DNA of 64,000 nt from Aporrectodea caliginosa (Eukaryota; Annelida; Clitellata; Crassiclitellata; Lumbricidae). This document shows positions 32,997-41,579 of the stretch, one piece after another (position 1 is the first letter of the stretch; every line of letters begins with the position of its first letter). A program made the translations under genes and the position numbers. The notes beneath the pieces are model-generated. The model ran no database searches and was not told where the DNA came from. It worked only from the letters and a program-made list of their open reading frames with translations. The stretch is from the NCBI GenBank assembly GCA_020284085.1, contig JACEVL010000062.1, forward strand, positions 310,001 to 374,000, read 5' to 3'.

Positions 32997-34348
32997 ATGG
33001 ATTTTGCGCGGCTGGTGATACCACGGAGACTAAGATAGACTTTGACTATTGGGCGCTGGGTATTTGCGAATTCATGAATGCCGGGAAACTCATATTCTTC
33101 GACTGGCAGTTTTCACACGGATTCTGGTTGTGTGCTGTGCACCTTTTCCAGTATGTCCTAGTGGAAAGAGGTTATACATTCCACAAACACCTGAATATTA
33201 TTTGCAGTTTCAAGAATTGCATCGGACAAAAAGTTGGTCGAGTATTTTTTCTATCGACAGTGGAGTTCTCAGCAAGGTTTCCACAATTCGCAAAAGTGTT
33301 GTTCATTTTGCATGCTGCCATTGCATTAAGCTTTCAGAAAACTACATACGATGGCGATATTTTTACGGAATGTATCAGAGAAATTTCATGGCAACCGAAA
33401 GCAGTAAGGTCTAATCATCATAACTTTCCAAAACCCAGTAAGACAAGTCTGCACAGAAGTGTGGTATTATTCTTGAAAGCTCAAGATCTCATGGAAAATT
33501 TCACTGGTTTAAATAGCCCTCAAGAATTTAGACTCGTATCTCAGTTGTCAAAAGAGCTCCTTAGACATGTGTTAATGTGTGATCATTTTAAGTCCAGCTC
33601 TTACGGAAACGCGGCTTTCGTCTACCTGGCTGCACTTCATTTCTCGGAATCTGATTACGAGACTGCCATAGATCTCTGCTGGACAGTTTTCATCAATCAA
33701 CCAATTGATGATGGGGAAGAGCAAGAGCAAGAGGAAAAGGAGAAGGATGAAGAGAAGCTGGCTAAAGAAACATTGAACGCGGGCTGTTTCTTCTATTTTG
33801 ATGACGTTGTTAGAATTATTGGATTTAAGCTTCTTCTCATGCGGATTCAATATAATTTTCAATACACCAGAAGACGGTATCTTCTTGATCTGCGTCTGAC
33901 ACCAGAGGTGTTTGCGCAGTATTTAATAATCTCATCAAATGAAAGAAGACCTAGGCATTTTGGACTTAAGTGCTATATCCAAAAGCCAACTTTTATGCTG
34001 GATGAAATTTTAATGGTGGTTACAAAGCGCAGATCTTCTGTATCATCAACAACAAAAGACAGTGCTGTACGCGTATATCAAAGAACCGATCCAATTAAGG
34101 TGATAGAAGAGGTCAATAAACGCTCGTCATCAAATGCAGACGACATTATTCATTTGCTTATGGAGTATTCTTTAGAAGCTTCGACGTCATTTTACAATGC
34201 AATATGCGCAGACTTTGATATTCATTGCAATGCTGCTGTTTGCTACCGCGCTGCATATCTATACAACTGTCGTAAATATCCTGAAGTTTTGCATTTGTGT
34301 GATAAAATTCTCGATGAACCTGATCTGCAGAGGAACTTGGAGGAATTG
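32997..34348 (+). pseudogene. Mab-21/cGAS-like gene, piece 2: helical extension
   Basis: The frame continues across the TTAA insertion (TTA A|AT, Leu-Asn) with GFCAAGDTTETKIDFDYW. Later parts include NHHNFPKPSKTSLHRSVVLF, a TPR-like AAFVYLAALHFSESDY, an acidic run (EEQEQEEKEKDEE) and a second TPR-like AAVCYRAAYLYNCRKYPEVL. Ends in GAATTG, the copia target site. 450 codons are open without a stop. Confidence 0.75.
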
Positions 34349-34534
34349 TGTTGAAGTTCACTTTAGTTCTTTAGGATTATTTAGATATAGAACTGATCAG
34401 AGTTTAAACATTTTAATTAGCACAACGAGCAAAGAAGAACGTAAACCGGAAGTAGAGTACATAGAGTACTAAAGAGTCCTCTTAGCACACCACCTATTGT
34501 CCAGAATGTGTATAACACAGGCTTAATTCCAACA
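34349..34534 (-). repeat. Copia 3' LTR
   Basis: 186 bp, TG...CA, preceded by target copy AATTG at 34344-34348. Contains TTAGGATTATTTAGATATAG and GTACATAGAGTACT. Confidence 0.95.
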
Positions 34535-34546
34535 CCCCCACTTTAT
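34535..34546 (-). other. Copia polypurine tract
   Basis: On the minus strand AAAGTGGGGG lies immediately inside the 3' LTR, the usual plus-strand DNA primer site. Confidence 0.7.
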
Positions 34547-34572
34547 ACACATTCTAAAAATAGATCAGAGTC

Positions 34573-37500
34573 TTATTTCAGAAACCCCATGCCTAAGATG
34601 CATTTTGCATGTACATCTTTAAACAGTCCCTTTGTCAGACAGTCAGCAACCATGTCTGTTGTAGCTATCTGTTCAACACATATATCTCCAACAGTGATTC
34701 TATCTCTAATAAAATGATGTTGGATAGCAATGTGCTTGGTCTTGGCTCGATATCCAGGATTTCTTGCGAGATCAATTGCACCTTTGTTGTCACAGAAGAT
34801 CTTCACAACACTAGAGGCTTGAGGAACTAGTTCTTGATGAAGTCCCTTCAACCATACAGCTTCTGCAGCAGCCATGCTCAGAGCCATATATTCTGCTTCA
34901 GTGGTTGACTTTGCAACAGTTGGCTGTTTCTTAGAGTTCCAACTAATTGCAGCACCACTCAACACAAAAATGTATCCTGTAGTTGATTTTAGATCCCTTT
35001 TGTCTCCACCCCAATCAGAATCACTGAATCCAGCTACATCTTCATCATTTTTCCTGTATACCAACTTTAAGCTTGCAGTTTGTCGTAGATATCTAAAGAT
35101 TCTTTTAACTGCAACCCAATGGGCTTGGCCATAGTTGTTGTTGAATCTACTCATGACCCCCACTGCAAACGTAATGTCTGGTCTTGTAGCTTGTGCTGCA
35201 AACATTAAGCTCCCAACCGCTTCTTGAAAAGGAACCTTCAGCATATCTTCCTTTTCAGCTTGACTGTTTGGAAGAAGTTCTTCCCCGAACAAGTCTTGGT
35301 TTGGATCAAGTGGAGTTGATACACCATTACACTCATTCATATTGAAACGAATCAGCATTTCTTCAATATATTTCTCTTGATCAAGTGAAATTGTTCCCTT
35401 TTCACGATCTCTCTGAATGTGTATGCCTACACAATAATGCGCTTCTCCCAGATCTTTCATCTTAAGACGTTTCATCAGATCCACTTTCAGTTTCTGTTTC
35501 TCTTTCTTATTGTTCGAGAAAATCAAGAGATCATCAACATACACAGCAATGATTAAGATCTTTCCATTTTCATTCTTGTAATAAATACATGTGTCGAAAT
35601 TTGACTGCAGAAATCCAAGATCTTTCAGCAACTTGTCTAATTTCTTGTTCCAAGCTCGGCTGGCTTGTTTCAGGCCATAAATTGACTTATTCAACCGACA
35701 AGTTCGATTATTTAGCCGATAACCACTTGGTAATTCCATGTAAACTTCTTCTTCTAATTCAGGATTCAAGAATGCCGTTGTGACATCCATTTGATCGATG
35801 TCCAAGTCATACTTTGCTGCAAGTGCCATTAGAAAACGGATGGATGTGTAACGTACAACAGGTGCGTAGGTTTCCTCATAATCAATGCCTGGCTTTTGTG
35901 AACAGCCTTTAGCCACCAAACGAGCTTTGTAACGTTCAACTGTACCATCTACTTTCAGTTTCGTTTTGAACACCCATTTACATTTTATAGCTTTCCTACC
36001 ATCAGGTACATCAGAGAATGTCCATGTATGATTTTCAACATGTGCCTTGATTTCTTCTTCCATGGCATGTTTCCAATCATCTGCATTCTTAGAACCGAGG
36101 GCTTGTTCAACTGTTAACGGATCGATGTTTCTGCATAAGGTAGCTTGATTTACCACAAAGTCCTCATTAAATATCCTCTTATTCGGAACATGAGTTCTTT
36201 TTGGCCGTCCATCATCCTCAGAAATATTTGCATTGCTCAGTGGAATATCTGCTGTTGTATCATCAACGAAATCAACATTGGAATCTCTCAACTCTTCATT
36301 TTCAGTGCATGCGCCATCAGTAATGTTAGTCTTTGTACTGGTAGACTCCCCCACTTCAACAGGAGCCTGGATGAACTGGAACTGCTGTTGAGGAGGTATC
36401 AAAGAGTCTGTAGGAGAAACAATACTGTCATCAGAAATAACTGGGAAAGGATCGAATGAAGATAACTGTCGAACTGAGAACTGAGATTCGAAGAAAACAA
36501 CATCTCTTGATTGAGTGAGTTTCTTGGTAAATGGATGAAGAAGTCTGTATCCTGTGGTGCCTTCTGAATAACCAACAAAGATATACTCCTTTGACTTTGA
36601 GTCCCATTTTCTGCGAGAATTTCCAGAAATTTTTGCCAAGGCTTTGCATCCAAAAACACGAAGATGACTAAGATCAGGTTTTCTTCCCGTCCATGCCTCT
36701 TCAGGGGTCATGTTTGTTAGAGCTTTTGTGGGTGAGCGATTCTTCAGGTAGTTGGCAGTGTTAACTGCTTCTGCCCAAAAGTCTGTGCTTACATTGGATT
36801 CCATTATCATGGATCGAGCCCTTTCCACCAAAGTTCTATTTAGACGCTCTGCGATTCCATTCTGTTCTGGAGAATATGGAATCGTCGTCTCATGTCGAAT
36901 TCCGCAGCTTCGTAGAATGGTCAAAAAAGCATTATTGACATATTCTGTACCATTGTCTGTCCGTATAGCTTTAATACGTGCACCAGTCTGGTTTTCAACA
37001 AGTGCTTTGTATTCCTTGAACTTGTCGACAACCTCAGTCTTTGACTTCAGAAAATAGACAACCGAGTGTCGTGTGAAATCATCAGTGAAGGTAAGAAAAT
37101 ACCGTGCACCACCAACAGATGATACTTGCATAGGACCACAAAGATCAGAATGAATAAGCCCCAGAACGTGTTCTGCACGTTTGACTCCTGTTTTCTTAAA
37201 TGGTTTCCGATGCTGTTTGCCTTTCACACATGCTTCACAAGGAATACTTGAGACTTCGTCTGATTGAACACCAGACGACATCTTAATTTGCAACAGACGC
37301 ATCGAAGGACGATTAAGATGTCCAAGACGACGATGCCACAAGTTCACAACGCTTGTTGACATTACTGCAAACGAATGTGATTTCTGGCGATCCAGGCAAT
37401 ATAGTCCATTAACTGCTGTGGCAGTAGCAATGACATTCTTTGAATTGACCTTCAACTGTTGGTTGATTATACGACAACCCTGTTCGTCAAACAAAACAGT

Positions 37501-38628
37501 TTTACCTTCCTTTGCTATCTTGTGAACTGCTAAAAGATTGATTGCTAAATCTGGAGCATGAACCACATCAAAGGCAGTCATTGTTTCTTTTGACGACAAT
37601 GGAATGGATATGTTCCCTGTTCCAGTACTTTTCAATTTAGTTCCATTTGCAATTCCAACCTGTTGACTATCATTAGGAGTAAAACTCTCAAACCAGTCAA
37701 GTCTCGATGTTAGATGTACTGTAGCACCAGAATCAAGGTACCAGTCATCACCTGTCGAAGTGGTGGAATTCACTGATGAAACAGAAAAATTCGTGTGTGC
37801 TGACAAGGCACCAACATGTGCACTGAAAAAAGGTTTATTTTGTTTAGCACTGATCCTTTTTGAAGATTTGTATTGATCGCACTGTGGACGAGTATGCCCA
37901 TACTGATTGCATTCAAAACATCTTGGTCCTTTTGGTTTACCCTTCTTTTGGAGTCTGGGCATGGAGAAGGCAGACTGAGTTGCACTTGCACTTGCACTTG
38001 CTCCAATATTCTTAATGCCATCTTGTAGCAAAAGACCTTTCACAAACTCCACTGTTGTGTCTTGTTTTGACCCTTGAATACCCAATATCAGAGGCTGAAA
38101 TTGGTCAGGAAGGCCACCAAGTATTATACCTCCCACAACATTCTCCGGAAAGGGTTGACCAATCGACTCTAACTGTTCAGCAATTGATAAAATGTGATCA
38201 ACATACTGTTGCATCGAAAGAAAATTTTCGAAACGTGTCTTGAACAAACTCGAATATAAACCAATTAGGCGAACCAAAGCAGTGCTTTCATATTCACCTC
38301 TCAATGCATCCCAAGCAATTTTTGCAGTTTGGCATTTCTTTGTGATTTTTGCCGCGCAAGGCTTTAGACTGAGATTGATTTTGGCTAACGCTCGTAAGTC
38401 CAAATCCGGATCAACAGACTGACCTTCTTTTGGCAAAATGCAACACCATAGACCAGCGTCTATCAAGAAATTTTGCATCCAGAACTTCCAATCACCATAA
38501 TTCTTTCCATCAAGATGTTTCGCTTCCGATAACCCTCCAAGTGAACTTGAAGTTGCTCGAATGTTTTTCAGGCTAATCTCCGTCTGAATTTGCTGCATTT
38601 GCAGTTGTAATTCTTCTAATGACGACAT
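34573..38628 (-). CDS. Copia gag-pol polyprotein
   Basis: 1351 residues from the first ATG (38628; the frame is open 18 codons further upstream without ATG). Order: Gag with a UBN2-like region; CCHC knuckle CFECNQYGHTRPQC (about 237-250); aspartic protease WYLDSGATVHLT (about 296); GAG-pre-integrase HRRLGHLNRPS; integrase with HSDLCGP, RTDNGTEYVN and PEQNGIAERLNRT; reverse transcriptase with QMDVTTAFLNPELEEEVYM, YGLKQASRAW and YVDDLLIF; RNase H with FSDSDWGGD and TEAEYMALS; end GMGFLK. Integrase before RT is the Ty1/copia order. All catalytic motifs are present and no stop or shift is seen. Gag and Pol share one frame, so expression control must be by splicing or processing. Confidence 0.95.
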   Translation of the reverse strand: MSSLEELQLQMQQIQTEISLKNIRATSSSLGGLSEAKHLDGKNYGDWKFWMQNFLIDAGLWCCILPKEGQSVDPDLDLRALAKINLSLKPCAAKITKKCQTAKIAWDALRGEYESTALVRLIGLYSSLFKTRFENFLSMQQYVDHILSIAEQLESIGQPFPENVVGGIILGGLPDQFQPLILGIQGSKQDTTVEFVKGLLLQDGIKNIGASASASATQSAFSMPRLQKKGKPKGPRCFECNQYGHTRPQCDQYKSSKRISAKQNKPFFSAHVGALSAHTNFSVSSVNSTTSTGDDWYLDSGATVHLTSRLDWFESFTPNDSQQVGIANGTKLKSTGTGNISIPLSSKETMTAFDVVHAPDLAINLLAVHKIAKEGKTVLFDEQGCRIINQQLKVNSKNVIATATAVNGLYCLDRQKSHSFAVMSTSVVNLWHRRLGHLNRPSMRLLQIKMSSGVQSDEVSSIPCEACVKGKQHRKPFKKTGVKRAEHVLGLIHSDLCGPMQVSSVGGARYFLTFTDDFTRHSVVYFLKSKTEVVDKFKEYKALVENQTGARIKAIRTDNGTEYVNNAFLTILRSCGIRHETTIPYSPEQNGIAERLNRTLVERARSMIMESNVSTDFWAEAVNTANYLKNRSPTKALTNMTPEEAWTGRKPDLSHLRVFGCKALAKISGNSRRKWDSKSKEYIFVGYSEGTTGYRLLHPFTKKLTQSRDVVFFESQFSVRQLSSFDPFPVISDDSIVSPTDSLIPPQQQFQFIQAPVEVGESTSTKTNITDGACTENEELRDSNVDFVDDTTADIPLSNANISEDDGRPKRTHVPNKRIFNEDFVVNQATLCRNIDPLTVEQALGSKNADDWKHAMEEEIKAHVENHTWTFSDVPDGRKAIKCKWVFKTKLKVDGTVERYKARLVAKGCSQKPGIDYEETYAPVVRYTSIRFLMALAAKYDLDIDQMDVTTAFLNPELEEEVYMELPSGYRLNNRTCRLNKSIYGLKQASRAWNKKLDKLLKDLGFLQSNFDTCIYYKNENGKILIIAVYVDDLLIFSNNKKEKQKLKVDLMKRLKMKDLGEAHYCVGIHIQRDREKGTISLDQEKYIEEMLIRFNMNECNGVSTPLDPNQDLFGEELLPNSQAEKEDMLKVPFQEAVGSLMFAAQATRPDITFAVGVMSRFNNNYGQAHWVAVKRIFRYLRQTASLKLVYRKNDEDVAGFSDSDWGGDKRDLKSTTGYIFVLSGAAISWNSKKQPTVAKSTTEAEYMALSMAAAEAVWLKGLHQELVPQASSVVKIFCDNKGAIDLARNPGYRAKTKHIAIQHHFIRDRITVGDICVEQIATTDMVADCLTKGLFKDVHAKCILGMGFLK

Positions 38629-38749
38629 GTCGGAATGAACACGCGGTACAAAGAACACAATAAAAACAGCTTCTGTCGACACTGATAAGAAACGATAAAT
38701 CTCGAAAAATATTAGTCGACACGCAGTAAACAGTTCTTTACAAGTCGGC

Positions 38750-38763
38750 CTGGGCCCATAACC
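38750..38763 (-). promoter_or_regulatory. Copia primer binding site (initiator Met tRNA half)
   Basis: The minus strand immediately inside the 5' LTR reads GGTTATGGGCCCAG, complementary to the anticodon stem-loop region CTGGGCCCATAACC of initiator tRNA-Met. Priming from an internal cut of this tRNA is known for copia-type elements. Confidence 0.85.
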
Positions 38764-38949
38764 TGTTGAAGTTCACTTTAGTTCTTTAGGATTATTTAGA
38801 TATAGAACTGATCAGAGTTTAAACATTTTAATTAGCACAACGAGCAAAGAAGAACGGAAACCGGAAGTAGAGTACATAGAGTACTAAAGAGTCCTCTTAG
38901 CACACCACCTATTGTCCAGAATGTGTATAACACAGGCTTAATTCCAACA
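38764..38949 (-). repeat. Copia 5' LTR
   Basis: 186 bp, one base different from the 3' LTR. Followed by target copy AATTG at 38950-38954, after which the host frame resumes. Confidence 0.95.
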
Positions 38950-38954
38950 AATTG

Positions 38955-39335
38955 ACATTTGCAAATGTAACGGTGATTCCGCCACTTGACTCCTATTTCG
39001 ACAGCGACATCCAATGTTTGCTTGGACTTCACACACTTGTTTGCTATTTATCGTCTCTGAATGAAGACTTGTGTAAACCTGAAGACGCAACTGGGTCGAT
39101 GTTCCAAAATTATTTTGCCCGAGAAATTTACTTTGAGAAACATTTACTTTCAATAATTCTGCAAAGACGTTACATTTTGAAATGTCCTTATTTTCTTGGA
39201 GGATATTTCCTGGCAAGATATTTGAAAGTGAGATGTCTGATCGACTGTAATCATTCACTCTCAGAAGTAGTGTTTGAATTTAAAAAACTGAAAAGCAATC
39301 TTCCATTTGAGCATATGATGCGTTGCTTTCTTTGA
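38955..39335 (+). pseudogene. Mab-21/cGAS-like gene, piece 3: C-terminus
   Basis: The frame resumes directly after the copia target duplication with TFANVTVIPPLDSYFDSD and ends KSNLPFEHMMRCFL, TGA at 39333. The paralogue near 48.5 kb has the same order (FANVMVFPPLDSFFDTD), which confirms the junction. Confidence 0.8.
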
Positions 39336-39860
39336 CAAATACTTCGACGACTATAGAATGTTATCAATGCAGAAGTCTTCACAGAATAAACATATGTGCT
39401 ACTGGCGACGCAGTCCAGATGATATATTCAAAAGACCAAACAATAATCCTTCGTGGAGCCGTAGTATTAAGTGGCCAACTGCTGACTCTTCATTCAACTG
39501 GTGATTCGGACTTACACCTGCTAGGGTTAGGTTTGGGCACGAACCGTATTCACTGGGAAATAAATTAACTAGCCACTCGTTACTTTCAATCGTATCTTCT
39601 TAGATGCAGTGTACACGGATATGTTAGCAATTATCTTACTGTTTCGCATCCCCTGTTTTTAAAGTTCATGAAATTAAAAAAATATATAGAAAAACTAGAC
39701 GATTTTGCAATTTCTATAACTCCCATAAAGAAACGCATTTTCAGTCCTTTCAGAGAGTCACACTACATAGATAGGCATAATGATAAATCATGGAAATAGT
39801 TTTAATAGAGTTGTATATGAATTAACTGAATTTCATATTCATTCATTCATTCACTACGAA
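39336..39860. other. 3' flank of the Mab-21-like gene
   Basis: Probable former 3' UTR. No other gene is seen and no clear polyadenylation signal could be assigned. Confidence 0.4.
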
Positions 39861-39861
39861 G

Positions 39862-40160
39862 TTTTATATAGCGCCCCTTCTAGGTTACTACTCAGGAGCG
39901 CTCCAGACCACAGCACGGCTGAAAAGGACAGTTTTGAGGCAAGTATAGAAAGATTCAGAGTGGATTCTGGGATGCAAGCGCAGCATCAAAGGAAGCCCGT
40001 TCCAGAGGGAGGGGCCAACCACTGAGAAGGCCCGATTCTGCTTAGTAGCTGTGCGGGCAAAAGGGACCATGAGCACGCCCCGCTCAGTAGAGCGGAGAGA
40101 GCGACGACCCGGAGCACCCAAAGTAGGGCAGCAGAGGTCGCGTAGATAGTACGGTGGAGT
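39862..40160 (-). pseudogene. LINE 3' fragment
   Basis: On the minus strand: RSTERGVLMVPFARTATKQN, then RAFSVVGPSLWNGLPLMLRL. It ends in the same terminal hairpin (GAGCGCTCCTGAGTAG ... AAGGGGCGCTATATA) as the 31.4 kb LINE. Confidence 0.7.
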
Positions 40161-40188
40161 GAAAAAGCAAAAATTCTAGAACCTCAAC

Positions 40189-40534
40189 GTAATAGTGATA
40201 ACTCGTTGCCTTTTGGTATAGTAAGTTATCGTGTCAAATATTTCGTTAAAATTCGTTCTCTAAGATTTGCCCCAACGCGTTTTAAAATTTGACAATTTAA
40301 AAATAATTGTGGAATATATAAAAATTTCAATAAATTTTTAGAATGCATTGCGCTGATTATTATAGTGATAACTCGTTTCCCTTTGATGTAGTTAGTTATC
40401 AGGCCAAATATTTCTTTAAAATTCGTTCTCTAAGATTTGCCCTAACGCGTTTTAAAATTTGATAATTTTAACAAAAGTTGTAGAAATTATACAAATTTCA
40501 ATAAATTTCTAAAATTTAATGCGCTAATTGTAAT
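40189..40534. repeat. Diverged ~172-bp tandem pair
   Basis: Two copies share TAATAGTGATAACTCGTT, AAATTCGTTCTCTAAGATTT and AACGCGTTTTAAAATTTGA. AT-rich, noncoding. Confidence 0.75.
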
Positions 40535-40537
40535 AGT

Positions 40538-41072
40538 GTTTAAGCATTGAATTATGACGTATTTAATGACCATGCAAATTAAAATTAATTAAATGACTGT
40601 AGCCTATGTCAGCAATATTAAATAAACAATAAACACTAAACTTTATAAACAGTCCCAACAGTTGTAGACAATACTTAGTCACTAATCACTGAAAAGTGAG
40701 TCATTAGTCATTTTATTTTAATCTGTTGATTGAACTCCGATTGAAATTCTGCTTTAGAAAGAATGCAATAGTTCTCGTGATTCCAACCTGGCAATATAGA
40801 ACTATTGGTCATTTGTTTAAGCATTGAATTATGACGTATTTAATGACCATGCAAATTAAAATTAATTAAATGACTGTAGCCTATGTCAGCAATATTAAAT
40901 AAACAATAAACACTAAACTTTATAAACAGTCCCAACAGTTGTAGACAATACTTAGTCACTAATCACTGAAAAGTGAGTCATTAGTCATTTTATTTTAATC
41001 TGTTGATTGAACTCCGATTGAAATTCTGCTTTAGAAAGAATGCAATAGTTCTCGTGATTCCAACCTGGCAAC
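40538..41072. repeat. ~258-bp direct duplication
   Basis: Copies at 40538-40795 and 40815-41072 (offset 277) look identical by eye, from GTTTAAGCATTGAATTATGA to GATTCCAACCTGGCAA. The near-identity suggests a recent duplication. Noncoding. Confidence 0.85.
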
Positions 41073-41329
41073 CCTAATGAACTCTTCTTATACCTTCTGA
41101 TGGGTTATAATGTACGATTCTAAATAATATATAGAGTCCAATCATTACAGAGTCTGTTCGTGTAACAATTCTAATATAATTTACATGCATAACATAAAAC
41201 CAAAGCACCACTCCTACTAAAACGTAAATCAGTAAGTACATATATTGATAAATATGACACGATTTTAATTATGCTCAAAATAGATTCGTTGAAATGATTT
41301 ACATTTGTCAGTTGCCTTTACCATCCAAA

Positions 41330-41560
41330 CGACAAAGTACTGCAACCACTATAATAGATCTATACTGGATTCCTGGGCCCAGGGCATCCAGTTCAAAATG
41401 TTAATTCTTATGCGCCGCTTCCTTGTCTAGGGTCAGCGCCTTCATACCTTAATACATTCTGTACCCGAATTTCTTCACTCCCTGGTCGCTGCACTCTCCC
41501 CTCGGCCGCTAAGAGCTTTTCTGTTCGATATCTTTCTGACCATGGTGCCAAGACTTGTCG
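41330..41560 (+). pseudogene. Decayed LINE reverse transcriptase fragment
   Basis: Frames read LYWIPGPRASSSKC-like then PLVAALSPRPLRAFLFD-like pieces with shifts, resembling the HWLPxxxRIxFK region of LINE ORF2. Ends just before the BTB gene's stop codon. Confidence 0.4.
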
Positions 41561-41579
41561 AGTTAGAGACGTGTTAAAA

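Larger units (their letters stand above)
34349..38949 (-). mobile_element. Ty1/copia retrotransposon, apparently complete
   Basis: Two 186-bp LTRs (34349-34534, 38764-38949) starting TGTTGAAGTTC and ending AATTCCAACA differ at a single base (AACGTAAACC against AACGGAAACC). A 5-bp duplication AATTG flanks the element. On the minus strand the order is LTR, primer binding site, one gag-pol frame without stops, polypurine tract, LTR. It lies antisense in the Mab-21-like coding sequence. The LTR near-identity shows recent insertion, and activity is possible. Confidence 0.95.
24446..39335 (+). pseudogene. Mab-21/cGAS-like nucleotidyltransferase gene, interrupted
   Basis: Three coding pieces (24446-25548, 32997-34348, 38955-39335) total 2836 bases; correcting the one-base shift leaves exactly 945 codons. 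The N-terminal half is a Mab-21/cGAS-like nucleotidyltransferase. The C-terminal half holds helical repeats resembling TPRs, as in long Mab-21 proteins of marine invertebrates. Known: cGAS-like receptors make cyclic dinucleotides on sensing nucleic acid and signal through STING; many Mab-21 proteins have no shown activity. Lesions: one frameshift near 25240-25268, a 7.4 kb TTAA insertion, and a copia insertion. The ATG is one base after acceptor TTCTTTCCAG, so an upstream non-coding exon is likely. The copia LTRs differ at one of 186 bases, so that lesion is young and the gene may be intact in other alleles. Confidence 0.75.

Noticed and set aside
32954..34354. 466-codon frame as an independent gene
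   Set aside because: Its first codons lie in the piggyBac-like end and its stop lies in the copia LTR. It is the middle piece of the Mab-21-like gene.
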